NCBI GenBank assembly: GCA_032358255.1
Contig: JAULBX010008883.1
Location: 1-64,000 of the forward strand
Direction: 5' to 3'
Length of the DNA stretch: 64,000 bases
Source: Heterotrichella gracilis
Taxonomy: Eukaryota > Sar > Xanthophyceae > Tribonematales > Xanthonemataceae
The position numbers and the translations under genes were made by a program. The notes beneath the pieces were generated by a model. That model was not told the origin of the DNA, ran no database searches, and saw only the letters and a program-made list of their open reading frames with translations. Below, in pieces: positions 50,769 to 63,290 of this stretch. Position 1 is the first letter of the stretch. Each line of letters begins with the position of its first letter.

Positions 50769-52760
50769 CTAGTTGTCGCTTGCTGAGTCCGACTCCGAGT
50801 CTGTGTCTGATTCATCTGAGTCCTCTATCTTGAAGCTGTTGTGTTTACTCTGGGCAGCACCATTTGACTTCTTGCCGTTCAAAAAGTCGTGGAGTTTCCA
50901 GAGCGTGTCATTGTCCAGGGCATCGAAGTCTAGCTCAATCTCATCAGTCTCTGAGACAACAGAGCTGTTCTCCCTGATGATAGTCAGCACCCCTGGTACA
51001 AGGGAGGCAGCAGAAGTTAGTCACCAAGCCAGGCAGCAGTACTTAATCACCAGGCGCCTGGGCCCCACCCCAAAGCCCAATGCCCAGCTCCCACTGCTAT
51101 TGGATTTCAGGTGACAACCTGTGTGACCAGCTCCTTACCTTGCAACTGGTTCTCGTCCAAAGTTGACAGCTGGGTAGCCAGTTCCTGCATTTCCTCCCTG
51201 CTCATTTTGGGGTACCCCTGGTCTCCACCCTGTACAGCACAGACATACGAGTGGGTGACTGGGCAGCCAGAGCGACAAAGGAGCGAGCAGCAACGCACGA
51301 TGGGCAGAACTTGACATACCTTCGGTGAGGACTTCTTGTAGAGTTTCCCAGAGGAGATTGCCTTGCCGTTGACAGACTTCTTCCTTTCCAGCTCCAGCTC
51401 GGGCTCGTACTTTGGAGCTGCCACACCGGCGTTTGCCCGCTTGCTGCGCAGCGACGAGCACAGCCCCGAGGCCAGCCACTCGCGCTCGAAGATGTTGTTT
51501 ATCTTGAAGCCCACCTTCCACACCGGTGTCCCTTTTGGGTTGAAGGTGCTGCAGTTGGTCCACACCTGCTTCATGTCCTGTGCAGCACACAGCATCACGT
51601 TCAGCAAGGCCCTACGCCACAAGCAGCTGTCAGGCACAACACACAGCAGACAGCAGACAGCCAGCTTACCTCTTCAAACTCTCGAGGGCTGGCGTACTGA
51701 CCCGTCTGCAGCTTGTTCCGGATGGTGCCGAGGTCCATTGGGTGCTTGATGAGCTTGCTGTAGCCAGGCGCGTCCACATCCCGGACAGGCGCTGAAAACC
51801 AGCCGAACCCTGGCTGGCCAACCTCTTCTTGCAGCTTGTGCAAAATCTCCAGGCTCCTGTCGACGAAGTCAGTTGGGTTCCAAGAGGAAACCCCGTGCGA
51901 CCCAGCCGAAGGAGATGCATCGTCGCCTGCAAGGGGCAGCAGGTGCGATGTTCAGCATCCTCGGAAAAGGTAGGTGGTGCCAGCAATTCGCCCAACAACG
52001 CGTGTGGCAGCAGTAGCAGAACGGGGCTGAGATAAAGTTCAACAGTTGAGGTCGAAAGCAAGTTCAAGACTAAAATCTCCGGTGCCGTGCACCATTCGAG
52101 TCCAGATTTTGAACCAGCCGTTTGAAACTTGCCTGTAGTGCCGTTGCCGTAGTGTGCCGAGGCAGTTCGTGGGCGCTTTTGGTCTCCGTAATCGCCCACC
52201 TGGCGGTGCAAACGCAACTGGTTTGTTAACCATGATAAGCACTTATCGGTTGGCTTTTGTTGCCATATGCGGCAAAACTATGGATGTGGGTGGGGGGGCA
52301 CATGGGCACAAGGTCGCTCGCTGGGGGCAACAAGGCCAGTTCTTAGCCACAATTTCCGACCGAAGGAAAAGCAGTGTGCTAGGATGGAAAACGCGTTGCT
52401 GAAGCAGTGAACGAGCTCGCGGTTCTTGAGCAGATACTCGTTAAAAGTAAGTACCTGCTCGTCGCGCTTGCGCTTGTCGCCGCTGTCTAAGGCAGCAGAG
52501 AGCGTTGTAATCCGCTCCGAACCAGGCACCAGGTTGCTCGTCTCTGCGACCAGCTGCTCAACCTTGGCCAGGTTCGGTCCGTGGAGCAGGCCGGCCTTGA
52601 AAGCCCTTTCAACGCTCAGCAGGATCGCATGGTTATGCGCTTGTGCGTGGAATCGCTTGCTGTCGCAGATGACAGAGCCATTGTCCAGCCGCAACAGTAG
52701 CTTCTTAGCGGCGGCCGTCAGGCCACCAGCGCTGTCCCCCAGTGGATCCATCACCACCAT
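50769..52760 (-). CDS. BET-family protein (bromodomain plus NET domain)
   Basis: Six exons join in phase: 52760-52455, 52199-52133, 51926-51670, 51577-51320, 51229-51139, 50992-50769. The product is 400 aa with one bromodomain and one NET domain, the layout of plant GTE proteins. The bromodomain runs from EILHKLQEEVG through GWFSAPVRDVDAPGYSKLI, KHPMDLGTIRNKL and CSTFNPKGTPVW, where the Asn is the acetyl-lysine contact; a Phe replaces the usual Tyr beside it. The NET domain is MSREEMQELATQLSTLDE then LDFDALDNDTLWKLHDFL. The C-terminus is a Ser/Asp/Glu acidic tail. The protein should read acetylated histones and recruit transcription regulators in the nucleus. The second intron has a GC donor with perfect consensus. 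Confidence 0.92.
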
Positions 52761-53627
52761 CCCTATCAAACAGCTTATGGTCACAACCGCAAGGGTGCAA
52801 ACGCCGTACCCAGATGCGTGCACGCACCCGATGCCAATGGTCGAAACGAAGATGAATCAGAGAATCGAACAACCCATCCACCTGCCGGCGGTCAAAACGG
52901 CGGGAAACGAGGCCTAAAACTCGACTCAAAAACAGGCACAAGGAGGCCGGCGGGCAGCGGCAGGCCGCGCATAGCTATTCAAAAGTTTCAAACTGGTGTT
53001 TTCGTCGTCGCGGATGCATCCACGGTCGCCTTATATCTATCCTGAAACACGCCAGCCAGCCGCAGGCACTTGAGTCCGGTTTACTTCGTTCACCCGTGAA
53101 ATTGGCACCGGGTCATGATGTCATACAGGGGGCAAATTAGTTGGAGAACCCGGACCCATATTGGACAAATTTGTGTATGGTACGTTTTTCAGCCCCCATG
53201 GGCTCCATGTGGCGTTCTGGTACTGGCGCGAGCCTGCACTTTCTAGTAGGATTCGTAGTACTTTACCCCCGTACTTGCCCGGGAGCACCGACCTAATGTA
53301 CTAGATTTCCAAGACCCTTGTTGTTGGTGCCATACGCTTTTTGCTTATTTGTTGAAAACAATGTCCGGGCCCAGAAGTATGGAGCAACACTCGTGGTACA
53401 GATGTGCAAAATTTCGAGGGGTGTAGCAGCTGAATTTTTTTATTGTCCAAAAATAAAGGAATGTTTTTAATGTATTTTGTAATCTTGTAATCTTGTAATC
53501 TTGTATTTAAATTCCTGGAAGAAAAGGAAAGACAAAGGGTTTACCCACACACCCCCAGACCCTAACCCAGTGCTGACTAGGTTAAACCCTAAGCAGACTA
53601 CCGTAATGCCTCGACTGCAACGATGCC
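52761..53627. other. Intergenic, no gene seen
   Basis: BET upstream region and MYND-gene 3' flank. It includes a TCTTGTAA repeat at 53480-53503 and an AT-rich stretch near 53430-53480. No exon is supported. Confidence 0.5.
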
Positions 53628-56600
53628 CTAATCAGAGTTCCTTGCTACCCGACGCACCTCCTTGCACGCCGCCTTGTGATGTGACCAGTGATGGTTCTGG
53701 CAGTCGGTGCCGCAGTACCGGGCCTTGCCGCATGGGCATTTGCGCAGCGCCACGCCATCCCCCCGCGGAGCACCGCACGCACTACATGAGCGGATCTTTG
53801 CCCGCTGATTGTTCCCACGTCCTACCGGTTCCTGTGTGCCTAAAGATCCACTTACTGAGCCCTCCAGTGGTGGCCACAGCGGCGCATCACTGCAGTAGGC
53901 ATACAGGTGCACGCCATCCTCATGCCACGCATCAGGTGCAGCATACAGCACACAGGCGCGCTCCATCCATGGCGGTGCATCCGAAGGAGCTGCCCAGCAC
54001 TGCTGCGCCACCGACGCCAGTACCTGGCGCTGGATGGTGAGGGTCTTACCACTGGGCACTGGTTCTGATTCTCCAGCCCGCCAATCACCCCAGCGCACCA
54101 CCAGCCCCGTGTGTTCGCGGGATACATGATCTTGCACCCACTGCTGGACCTGAAGGCCAGTGCATTTGTGAGTGAGCATCCTGTATAACACGGTGTTAAG
54201 AATGCATTGAGATGCAGGTACACCTTGTGAACGCATCCTGCATATGTGTGTCGCTGTGGTCGCATGCGTATGGAGAACATTCCAGCACTCACCCACCAGC
54301 CACATAGCAACCACTTAGCCGCCGCACACTCTACAGCCATCCACTTACCGGCGCATTAACTGCATAGCAGTGCATTGACCCACAAAGTCTAGTATACCTC
54401 AGCAGTTACAATTACAATGCAAGAAAGGCTCCAATAAGCCAGCACCAGCTGCCCACGTCATTGTAGTCCTAGTAAGCAATGTGAATGGTACTTGCAAAGA
54501 CCATTTTGTTGTTGTGGAGCATGATGCATATGAAGCATAGCAGTGCCTTACCGCTACCACGTCGCTCCATTCCCTGCTCAGGACCAGTGCAGTCACCAGG
54601 CCACGCATCCCAGGTGGGGTGTCCACGTAGCGCACACACTGCACCACCGCGCTGCAGCTGGCGCCACCTGGCAGCGCCACCTCCAGGTGGCGGGTGGTGG
54701 GGCTGCTGCCGTCCGGCTGTGCTGACCACTGCTCGTGGCAGACGCGGTGCATCACCCCGCACACACGAGCGGCCGACAGGCACAGGGGAGCAAGGGGGTG
54801 GTGCACATGGCTTACAAAACACAAACCCAGGGCCCCACACAAACCACCAATGTCAAAAATATGCCATCTGTAATGTACGCTTTATGACGTATATATGTGC
54901 GATAGGCGGGGGCCCCGCCATCTCCTACATACCCCTTGCTTTGTGAGGCCCCCTCCCCCCCCACACAACTCACCTTCTCCTCCCAGTCGCTGCCTATGCG
55001 CCACGTCGCACTGGCTGGCTCCCACACCACACCGCCAGGTGGCAGCACCGCATCCACCCGCACCGCCAGCTGCCATGCGCCGGGCACCTCCCCGGGGTTG
55101 GGTGGGGTGTGGGGGCCTGCAAATCATCAGCATTTAACGGGGATTCCGTGAGACGGTGTGTGTGGAAGGAGGGATGGGGGCTGTTTATTGATAATCAGCT
55201 GCCAGTAGTACCTATGGAGGGTTCCACGGTAGACCTAATGACATGTATGTTGCTGTATTGTGCCGTGCCTCCCCACTCCCAGCACTCGCACCTGCCTCCC
55301 CCCTTGCCAGCTGGATGACCCAGCTCAGGGCCGCCCACATGTGCCACAGGTTGGGTCGGAGCTCGCACTCTGATCGGTGCAGCAGGTACCTGGGGGGCAG
55401 CACATGAATATGATGACGAAGCAAAAAATGACAGGTAATAACATACCTTGGAGATGCAGATGGCGACGGGGCAATGGGTGCAGCACATGGGTGGGATACT
55501 CGCCTTGATACAAGGGTCTTGAGACCTCAAGTTCCACATATTTAGAAAGCTAGCAGGTACACCCCCTATGACCCCCTTGTAGACATGGTACACATGAAGC
55601 GCCAGGCATGGTACACCCACCTGAGCGCCCCCCCCATGACCTGCGCATCATTGAACACCCCTTGCGCCGCCTCCACATCCCCTTCCACCACCATGTCCCC
55701 CAGGCACTGCTCTCCCAGCTGGCCCGGGGTGGCGGGAGGTGGAGGATAGGGAGGACCACTGGGGTGGGGGAGGTCCTGGTGGCATCATGGTGTTAATTGC
55801 GCCAGGATACATATACCTGATAGGCAATTCACCGTCGAGGACACTCCTGCAGCAACCACAAGACTTTGCAGAGCCCGGATTTATATATATTGGTTATGTC
55901 AGGCTCCTGTGTATACAGGAAAAGACCAAAAACCTTTTTAGCGGGTCGGGGTAAACTCACCAGTGTGTGAACCTTAGGCCCAACTTCAAACCCTAGAACA
56001 GACCCTAGCGCTCACCCGCATCCCAGGAGTGTCCCGATGAGGCGCGTGTATCCTGCGCGGTGCATGACGCGGGCCAGCGGCGTGGTGGGGCAGGCGGCCT
56101 GCGCTGCCGCGCCCGCGGGGGAGGTGCGCACAAGCAGCGCGGCGTGGCAGATGCGGGCGAAGCAGCAAAAAGCACGCATATTGAGCGTTTTGGCGGGGAG
56201 CAGATGCCTGGTGTTGGATGCACCGCCTGCCGCAAATGCCACCCTTATCTTGGCACAACTTGGGGCGCCAAGACCCTGGTCTGCGTCAAGGGTTTGGGGC
56301 TTAGTTAGGGTGTGTGGACATGTCCCAGAATGGCCCCACGACCCTGGTCCTCTGCATCGCACACAAGGCGCTAATGCCCCCTAACACCCAGATCCATTCC
56401 CACCCCAGTTGACATCCCCATACACCTGCCTGCCTCAATCCCCGTTTTGTGGACACCAGGAGTGCACACCTGGCACAGCATTACATGCCCAGCATTCATA
56501 CCCCAGGGGCAATGAATCCTCTATGGCAATACAAATACCCTTGGGCTATAAAAGATTTATATATACATTAAATCTGCCTTTGGCGTTTCAATTGCTTTCC

Positions 56601-59600
56601 TTTTGGCCAATGAAACACCCTAGGGCAATCAACATACTCCAGGCCAATGATACCCTGTTTTTTTGCTATATTGGTAGTAAGTAGGACCCAATCGCACCTC
56701 CACCACCCGCTCCGCCACCTGGCCATCCCCATATATCCACAGCACCACGCGCAGCGCCTCGGCCATCAGCACGATGGCGTCCTCGCCGTGGCCCGCCAGC
56801 CGCTCGGCACCCTCGGGGGTCGCGCGCGCCACCAGCCACGGCACCGCCACCGCCAGCGCGTGCGCGTGCTCCGCCCGCGGGTCGGCGCCGGGCGCGCGCA
56901 CCGCCGCCTCGTTGCGCGCCACCAGGCCCACCATCATCGCCCGCGACATGGCGACGATGTTGTGGTGGGGCGCGCACGCCAACTGCATGGCCTGTGGGCT
57001 CATCAGCAGCACCCGGCACAGGCGCGCAAGGTCGCCCAGCAGGCTACAGATGGGCCTGCAGATAAAAATGAGATATGAAGCAAACACGATGAAGATCATG
57101 TAACCATATTTCATGCTATAGATGGGCCTGCAGAAAAATCGAAATGCAAAAGCAAAAACTAATGAAGATCATGTGAACCATGTTTCATACTACAGATGGG
57201 CCTGCAGATGAAATTGAGATGTAAAGCAAAAAACAAACAATGAAGATCATGTGACCAAGACCACGTTTCACATCATACGAGTAGCAACCAGCCCGGCGTC
57301 TGGCCTCAAGCACGGTGGAAAGCAGGAGGGAGTCTTGGAGACGTACCTGTAACATCCATCCACAGCCTGCATGCGCGGCCCATCCTGGAGACCGCTGTAG
57401 CGCTGGTGCTGGACCGCAAGCAAGGCTTGCTGGGGCAGGGCATAGAGGGTGGGCAGCAGGCGGGGGTGCCTGCGCACCAGGGCTTCGCCCTCCTGTAGAA
57501 AACACAATTGCTCATTGTCATTAATTTAATTGTCTTTATTCTAATTTCAATTCAATTTTATTCACCAGGGCTTTGCCCTCCTGTAGGGAAACAGTAAGCT
57601 CTATTTTGTTTCTTATGATTATTGATATTACTTGGGCATAGATTGTGTGCACTCGGGCGCCCTCCTGGAGGGAGATGGTCCCCTAAACCCTAAACCCCTA
57701 AAATCCTTGGATTTTCTGTGCAGATCTTGTTGCCTGTGAGGTGTGCACCCTAGGGTGGCAGCGTGAGGTGGTCCCGCAAAGAATGCAGGGGTATGGTGGA
57801 AGCAGTGCGATGACATCTGAGGCATCACTTCAAAGCTAAATGGCGATGCACTACCGCTAGTGTCATGTGGCATTCCCCACACTCTAGAAGGCAGGGGGTG
57901 TATGATACTGCCACCAGCGGGGACAGTTCAGCTATCACCTCCGTGCTTTGGAATGTCAAACCCTAACCCTCAACTCAAGCTGCGGGGCAGTCTCCAGGAC
58001 ACGGGTTTGGGGGTTCCAAAGGCATGGCAAGCATATCGTACATGTAAAATCCTTGCAGGCGTTGCTGACATTGACATTTTTCACTGGACAGCATAACAGC
58101 TCCCGCAACATTCAATCTATTGATTTCTGCACATTTATGCACTGATATAGCTGCGTTTGTACGCAAACGCAATTGCATTTTGTTTAATAAACAGTGCCAG
58201 GAAAGCTCTGCTTGGCGCCCCATGCGCAAGAATGACTGTCAATGTAGCTTACCTGCTTGAATGCATGTGAGTAGCTACCCACCTAACTTGCCATCGCACC
58301 TGTGGGTGGCAGTCAACGAAGTTGGACAGCAAGGGGAGCAGTGCATCGCTGATGCAAGCCATGCATTGTAGGAGGTACTCCCCCACATCCCCATGCGCCA
58401 CCTTCTGCGCTAGCGCCTGTGTCAACCCAGCCGCGGCATCGATCACACCCGCCCTGGCGTACCACCTGCAGGGCCGGGAAATGTATATGGAACAAAGAAC
58501 ACAATGAGAATACTGCCAGGGCTATACAGCAAGGGCACCGACCTTGGTATTGATATGTCTGCAGTACCAATGTGTGAACAAATCAATAATCTAATCTAAT
58601 CTTTGGTACTGCAGACAGAAGAAGTGCATGTCACTGTTCTTGTAATCCTTGTCATTTTGAAAATTGTGCAATGCCATTGCCTGACTGTGGTTCTCTCAGA
58701 ACGTTCACACTGTCATGTCACCATATATACTATTATGTGATGGTTGATGCTTATTTGTGATCCCAATATGATGAAATATTGATGCAAGACAACGTCATGG
58801 GAAAACGGAAGGGTGGGGTACAAATGCAATGTGAAAGGACTCAAACGGTACATGTAGTGCAATGTACCGCACCTGCATGCCCTGACTGCCATGGGATTGC
58901 TTTGGAAAGTCCCATCCCGCACCTCCTCCAGCGCATGTGGATCAAGCAGCAGCTCCTGGTGGTAGGCAGGGAACAGCACATCTCGCACAAACTCCTTATC
59001 GAAGCATTGATCCTTGCCACTTGCCGCCGGGTGGTCTGCCAGCACGCATCAAACAGGCCGTATTTATCAGGGTGGCGCATTGCACAAGCTGGCTGGCTAT
59101 ACTGGCCCAATGCAGGTTCATGGTAGATACCCGAAAATGCTAAACTTTAAACCAGGCTGGGTACCTGGCCACTCATCTGTGGCATGTGCCAGGGCTAGCC
59201 TGGTGGCAGAAACGGTGAGGACCTAGGGTATTACCACATCAGTAAGGGTGTGGGTTTCACAGTTTCATGTGCATGGGGTGGACATGGCTTGAAGACTTTG
59301 TACATGCACCGAATGAGACCACTTGTACGACGTTTATCGAGGCTGGCATGTGGCAGTGGCTTGCCGGTAGATGCACTCGGTGTTACAGTTTGTGTGTGCA
59401 TGTACCTTGGGAACGCAGCCCTGTACCCTGTATGGACGTGTAACTTGCCAGCCTCACTGGAAAAGGGTTTAGGGTTTGTGGTCATGGTTTTCAGGGTTTG
59501 GGACTGAGGGTCTGCATATGTCACAAAACATGCCCAGGGTCATCAAGGGAGGCTACCCACAGGCACCACACAACACCAAAATGCTTAGGGTTTCCAGGTA

Positions 59601-62397
59601 GCTGCCTGACGGCCAATCTCTTGAACAAAAGGCATCGCGTAGGGGCGTTACCTTTTGTGAATATCATAATTATCACAATTTTACCTCACTGGTGAATATT
59701 GTTATTACTAGCATTTATTATTCCCTTGCTGGTGAATATGCAGCCTCGTATCCAGGTGGCCACCCGGCTGGCCAGCTGCAGCAGCACTAGGAGCATCCGG
59801 TCCCCCTCACGCTCCCCAGCCCAGGCGGTTGGGCCACCACCACTTCCAGTACCATTGCCGTCACCACTGTTACCACCACCACTTCCACCACTGCTGCCAC
59901 CACCACCACTGCTGCCGCCGCCGCCGCCGCTGGGGGGTACCCTTCGCTGCACCGCATCGGCCACGGAAGCCAGCACCTTAGCCAGCACATGCAGCCCCCC
60001 AGAGGCCCACAGATGCTCAAGTAGGGCTGGGAAAGGGCTGTTAGAGGGCACCAGCATCGACATGACGTGGAACTGCTGGATGCCGTAGTCAGCGGTTGGG
60101 ATGACACCTGCCACGCCACCACGCGCATGGGGTTCGGGTTAGGGTATACTCTCGCGGTCATGCAATGGCGACGACAGCGCCTGATACCATGCCACCACGA
60201 GGCCAGTAGGGTGCAACAGCAAGGGCAGGGCATCACATATCACCTGCCATGCCACCGGTAACCAAAGGCAAAGTGCTAAGGGTAAAGGGGCAACGGTTTA
60301 CAGAGCCAGCAAGGGCAAAGTGCTAAGGGTCAAGGGTCAAGGGTTTACGGAGCCACCAAGGGCATTGTGGCTTGGCAAGCACAATGCGCCACCAAGCGCC
60401 GCACAATGCCGAGGTCAGATACAGCGCAAATCTGCCATGGCCCTTGCACACTCCCAGTGCGTGCTGCGCCCACCCTGTCCCCCATAACCTGGGTGCAGCT
60501 GCTGCAGCAAGTACCCTAAACCCCAAACCCCAAACCCTAAACCACGTGCTTGCAGCTGCTGCAGCAAGTACCCTAAACCCTGGATCTATGTTTGCATCTA
60601 CCCACCTGGGCGCATGCCCCACAGCATGTACGCAGCCACCGCACTCACAGGGCCGCCTATGTACGCGCGGCATGCGCCCGCGGGGAGGTATTCTGTAGCC
60701 TATGCAACCATGTAGATCAGCATCAAGACTTCATTTGCTGCGTCCCGCCCAGAGAAGAGCAGCTTGCATGCTATTGCGTGCGCCAGCTCAGCACCTATGG
60801 CACCCTGCAGGGGCGAGTGCGTGTGTGGGGAGGGAAACGAGTTGATGGAATATGCCACCCTGGAATTGATCGTCCAGCAAGGATCGTCGTCAACATGGGC
60901 AATAGCCGAGTGGGATGTGCATTGTGCCACTTGTGCAGCAGGGATTTGCTTCACATCTGCGTAAGCCATTGCTGCCCATATCACTTGTGCAAAGGCATCT
61001 GCCAGGCCTGGGCACCCATTAATGCAAGGAGGGCATGTGCGGATGAGATTGCGTTTAAGCATTTCAGTGGTGACACCGCGGCACCGCTAACTGCCCTCTA
61101 TTGGCACACCAATTGCAATAGTGCCCCCGGGACAAACCGGGCAATACAGCACTGACATTTACGGCAAAGGAGGCAACCTACTATTTGAAAATTAATCCTG
61201 GTGCAGCCTGCCCACGCTCTTTTTAAGCTGGTGCGCTGAGTTTCCTTGAGAGTTTAGGGTTAAGGATTTTACCCACAATCTTTCCAAGCTGCTGCGCCAC
61301 CTCTTTGGCCGCCTTGTCCCGTGCTGCTGCAGTGCCGGCTAAAACCCTAAACCCCAAAAACCAAACCCTATGCCCTATGCCCTCAACTCACATTCTTGCC
61401 AAGCTGCTGCGCCACCTCTCTGGTCACCTTGTCCCCTGCTGCTGCAGAGAGGCCACTGGCGCCATACATCCTCGCCATCAGGCGGGCCACTGCGGGGGAT
61501 AGGGTGTCTGCGGGCACCAGCTGCAGCAAAAGGGAAGGTGTGGAGGGTGGGGGGAACGCCGCGCTAGCTTTCTATGGCTGCCTGGGTAGGGTTGGTTAAG
61601 CACTGTGCAAGATGGGGTGGTACACATGAGCAGTTTGGGGCCACCAAGGGCCAAGTGCTGAGGGTCAAGGGTGTACCAAGCCACCAAGGGCACCGTCTTG
61701 GGTCTGTAACCATGCCCAAGTGTGCCCAAGCAATACGTCATCCTGTGGCACTGTGTTTGCAGGATACAGCACATTGGGTATTGTGTGACTACAGCAGGCG
61801 AGGTTAGCCACAAGTCAGAATCCAACCGCATCTGCGCGGGCCGTATCACCTGGATGCAAGGTGTAGGTGCGCAGCTTCAGCACTGTCTTGCTAAAGTAGC
61901 CAGAGTGCGTATTGCTGAATTGACGCGGATATATAACCCTGCAATAGGAGTGTGTCCTGGGGATAGCACCCTCCCAAGGGGTAACCCACCTGCAGCTTCA
62001 GGGGGCATGGCGCATCCTGCCGCCAAGGTAAGGGCGAATTAGGGTAAATGCGGATATAAGGACCACAGAGATTGTAGTGGTGTTTGTTATCAATGATAAA
62101 GCAATAGGGAGTTATGACAGCAAGGCCCAGTGCTGGCACGTGGCCTAGGGAACTTTGCAAGAAAAAGCGGGCTTTGCACATTGTGCTGCGCACAGCACCC
62201 AATGACATCCAGCGCTGTGGGCTACGATTCTATCCCGTTGCTGTGAAGCAATGGTGCACAAACAGCTGTACCTCGTCTGCCAGCTCCAGTTGCTCAAGCC
62301 GCTGGCACAGGGGGTCACTTGCTGTTGCTTGGGTGGGTGGCATGCCAGTGGCAATGGGGACATTGTCCACTGTGGGTGTTGCCGATGTAGACTCCAT
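53628..62397 (-). CDS. Large MYND zinc-finger protein; in-frame stop, possible pseudogene
   Basis: Exons with matching phases: 61520-61392, 60804-60606, 60107-59709, 59035-58873, 58465-58300, 57492-57347, 57055-56698, 56248-56016, 55758-55621, 55389-55292, 55116-54974, about 54800-54552 (5' border unclear), 54149-53628. Tentative 5' exons: 62397-62272 (ATG), 62016-61990, 61849-61793. The product would be about 1050 aa. Only the C-terminus is recognisable: a MYND finger with CSACGAPRGDG, CPCGKARYCGTDC and HWSHHKAAC, a protein-interaction module. The rest is Ala/Leu-rich helical sequence resembling repeat scaffolds, plus a Gly/Ser linker in exon 60107-59709. Large proteins with a terminal MYND finger are common in green algae and mostly uncharacterised. 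Exon 60804-60606 carries an in-frame TAG at 60702-60700, so the gene is a recent pseudogene, a nonsense allele, or mis-assembled. Three introns contain copies of exon edges. Confidence 0.6.
57044..57275 (-). repeat. Three tandem copies (72-74 bp) of an exon edge and its intron
   Basis: The motif CAGATGGGCCTGCAG recurs near 57047, 57119 and 57193 with similar following sequence. Each unit includes the acceptor and first codons of exon 57055-56698. Confidence 0.8.
57560..57592 (-). repeat. Short copy of an exon start in the upstream intron
   Basis: The minus strand reads CTACAGGAGGGCAAAGCCCT, against CTACAGGAGGGCGAAGCCCT at the start of exon 57492-57347. Confidence 0.75.
59845..59935. repeat. 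Gly/Ser-coding CCACCA/CCGCCG-rich simple repeat
   Basis: Imperfect trinucleotide repeat coding a Gly/Ser linker in the MYND protein. Confidence 0.8.
61262..61340 (-). pseudogene. Partial duplicate of a MYND-gene exon
   Basis: The minus strand reads AAARDKAAKEVAQQLGKI then a GTGGGT donor, against AAAGDKVTREVAQQLGKN then GTGAGT at the end of exon 61520-61392. It lies in the intron that follows. Confidence 0.7.
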
Positions 62398-62989
62398 CCA
62401 CGTGCTGTCTTCACACAGATAATGGCATAACTAGGTCACGCGCTTCCGCACAACCAGTTGTACATCCACCAGGTTGTGGGTCAAGTAGACTTGGTGTGTA
62501 TGCATGCATGCAGGCATCGCCGAAATGTCCCTACGTAAACCCGGGGCAATAACAGGCGTAGCCCTCTTCAGTGTCGAGGATCAAAGACCTATTGCAAGTG
62601 TCACTGCGCGTGCCTCGACGCGAAAGAAGCGTTCATATCGTCATACTGGATACACTCGAACGTCCACCAAACTTGTAAAATATGCCACCGCCCATTAGCG
62701 ATTTAAGAAAGCGAAATACTGGCACAGAGGCTTTGTGCGCGTAAGCATAGCTATGTACGATACGGGGAGTTACCAGCCTGTGTGTAGCGTGAGCCAGAGG
62801 GCATGTTGCTATGTATTTGCGGTTTGGGCGAACCGGATGCATGCATGCATAAAACCATTCTGGCAAACTTTAAAAATACTTTGGGCCGGTAGCTGTTGGC
62901 GGGGTATACTTCGTTTTGCAATTTGCTGCTAGGCTAAGATCTGAAGTTACCACTGTAATGCAAGCACGCTGAGTCTACTTGACCCACAC

Positions 62990-63290
62990 CCGATGGAGCC
63001 ACCACCCCGGAGGCTGGCCTGCCACCACCCACCGCGCCTGCTGTCCAATTCCCCAGTGGTGTTCCAGCAACTGGTGCAAATGAACTGCCGCCACTGTGCC
63101 AGCAACTTGGGCAACTGGACCTGGCAGAAGAGGTACAGCTATCTGTGCACCACTGCTTCACAGCATGGTTTTGCACTTTTTAGCTCGACTACGATGCACT
63201 GGCTGCGACTATCTGTGGCTTGTGCCGAACTGCGCAAAGTACTGTGGTGTGACTTGGTTGGCGTAGACTTCTTGCATGTTCCTATCACGG
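62990..63290 (+). pseudogene. Inverted fragment related to the 62.2-62.4 kb exon, with MYND-like remnant
   Basis: The plus strand reads PLCQQLGQLDLAEE then a GTACAG donor. This mirrors PLCQRLEQLELADE with the same donor on the minus strand at 62397-62272. About 60 bases further on, another frame reads CTGCDYLWLVPNCAKYCG, the cysteine spacing of half a MYND finger. The opposite copy has a comparable remnant (GCHWVLCAAQCAKPAF). No complete gene can be built. Confidence 0.55.

Noticed and set aside
56647-57103. Plus-strand open frames rich in Arg and His
   Set aside because: They are shadows of the GC-rich MYND exon 57055-56698.
59699-60088. Plus-strand Pro-rich open frame
   Set aside because: It is antisense to the Gly/Ser-coding repeat of the MYND gene.
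60700-60702. Alternative nuclear genetic code (TAG as Gln)
   Set aside because: PsbTn ends with TAG at the family-typical position, so TAG works as a terminator here.
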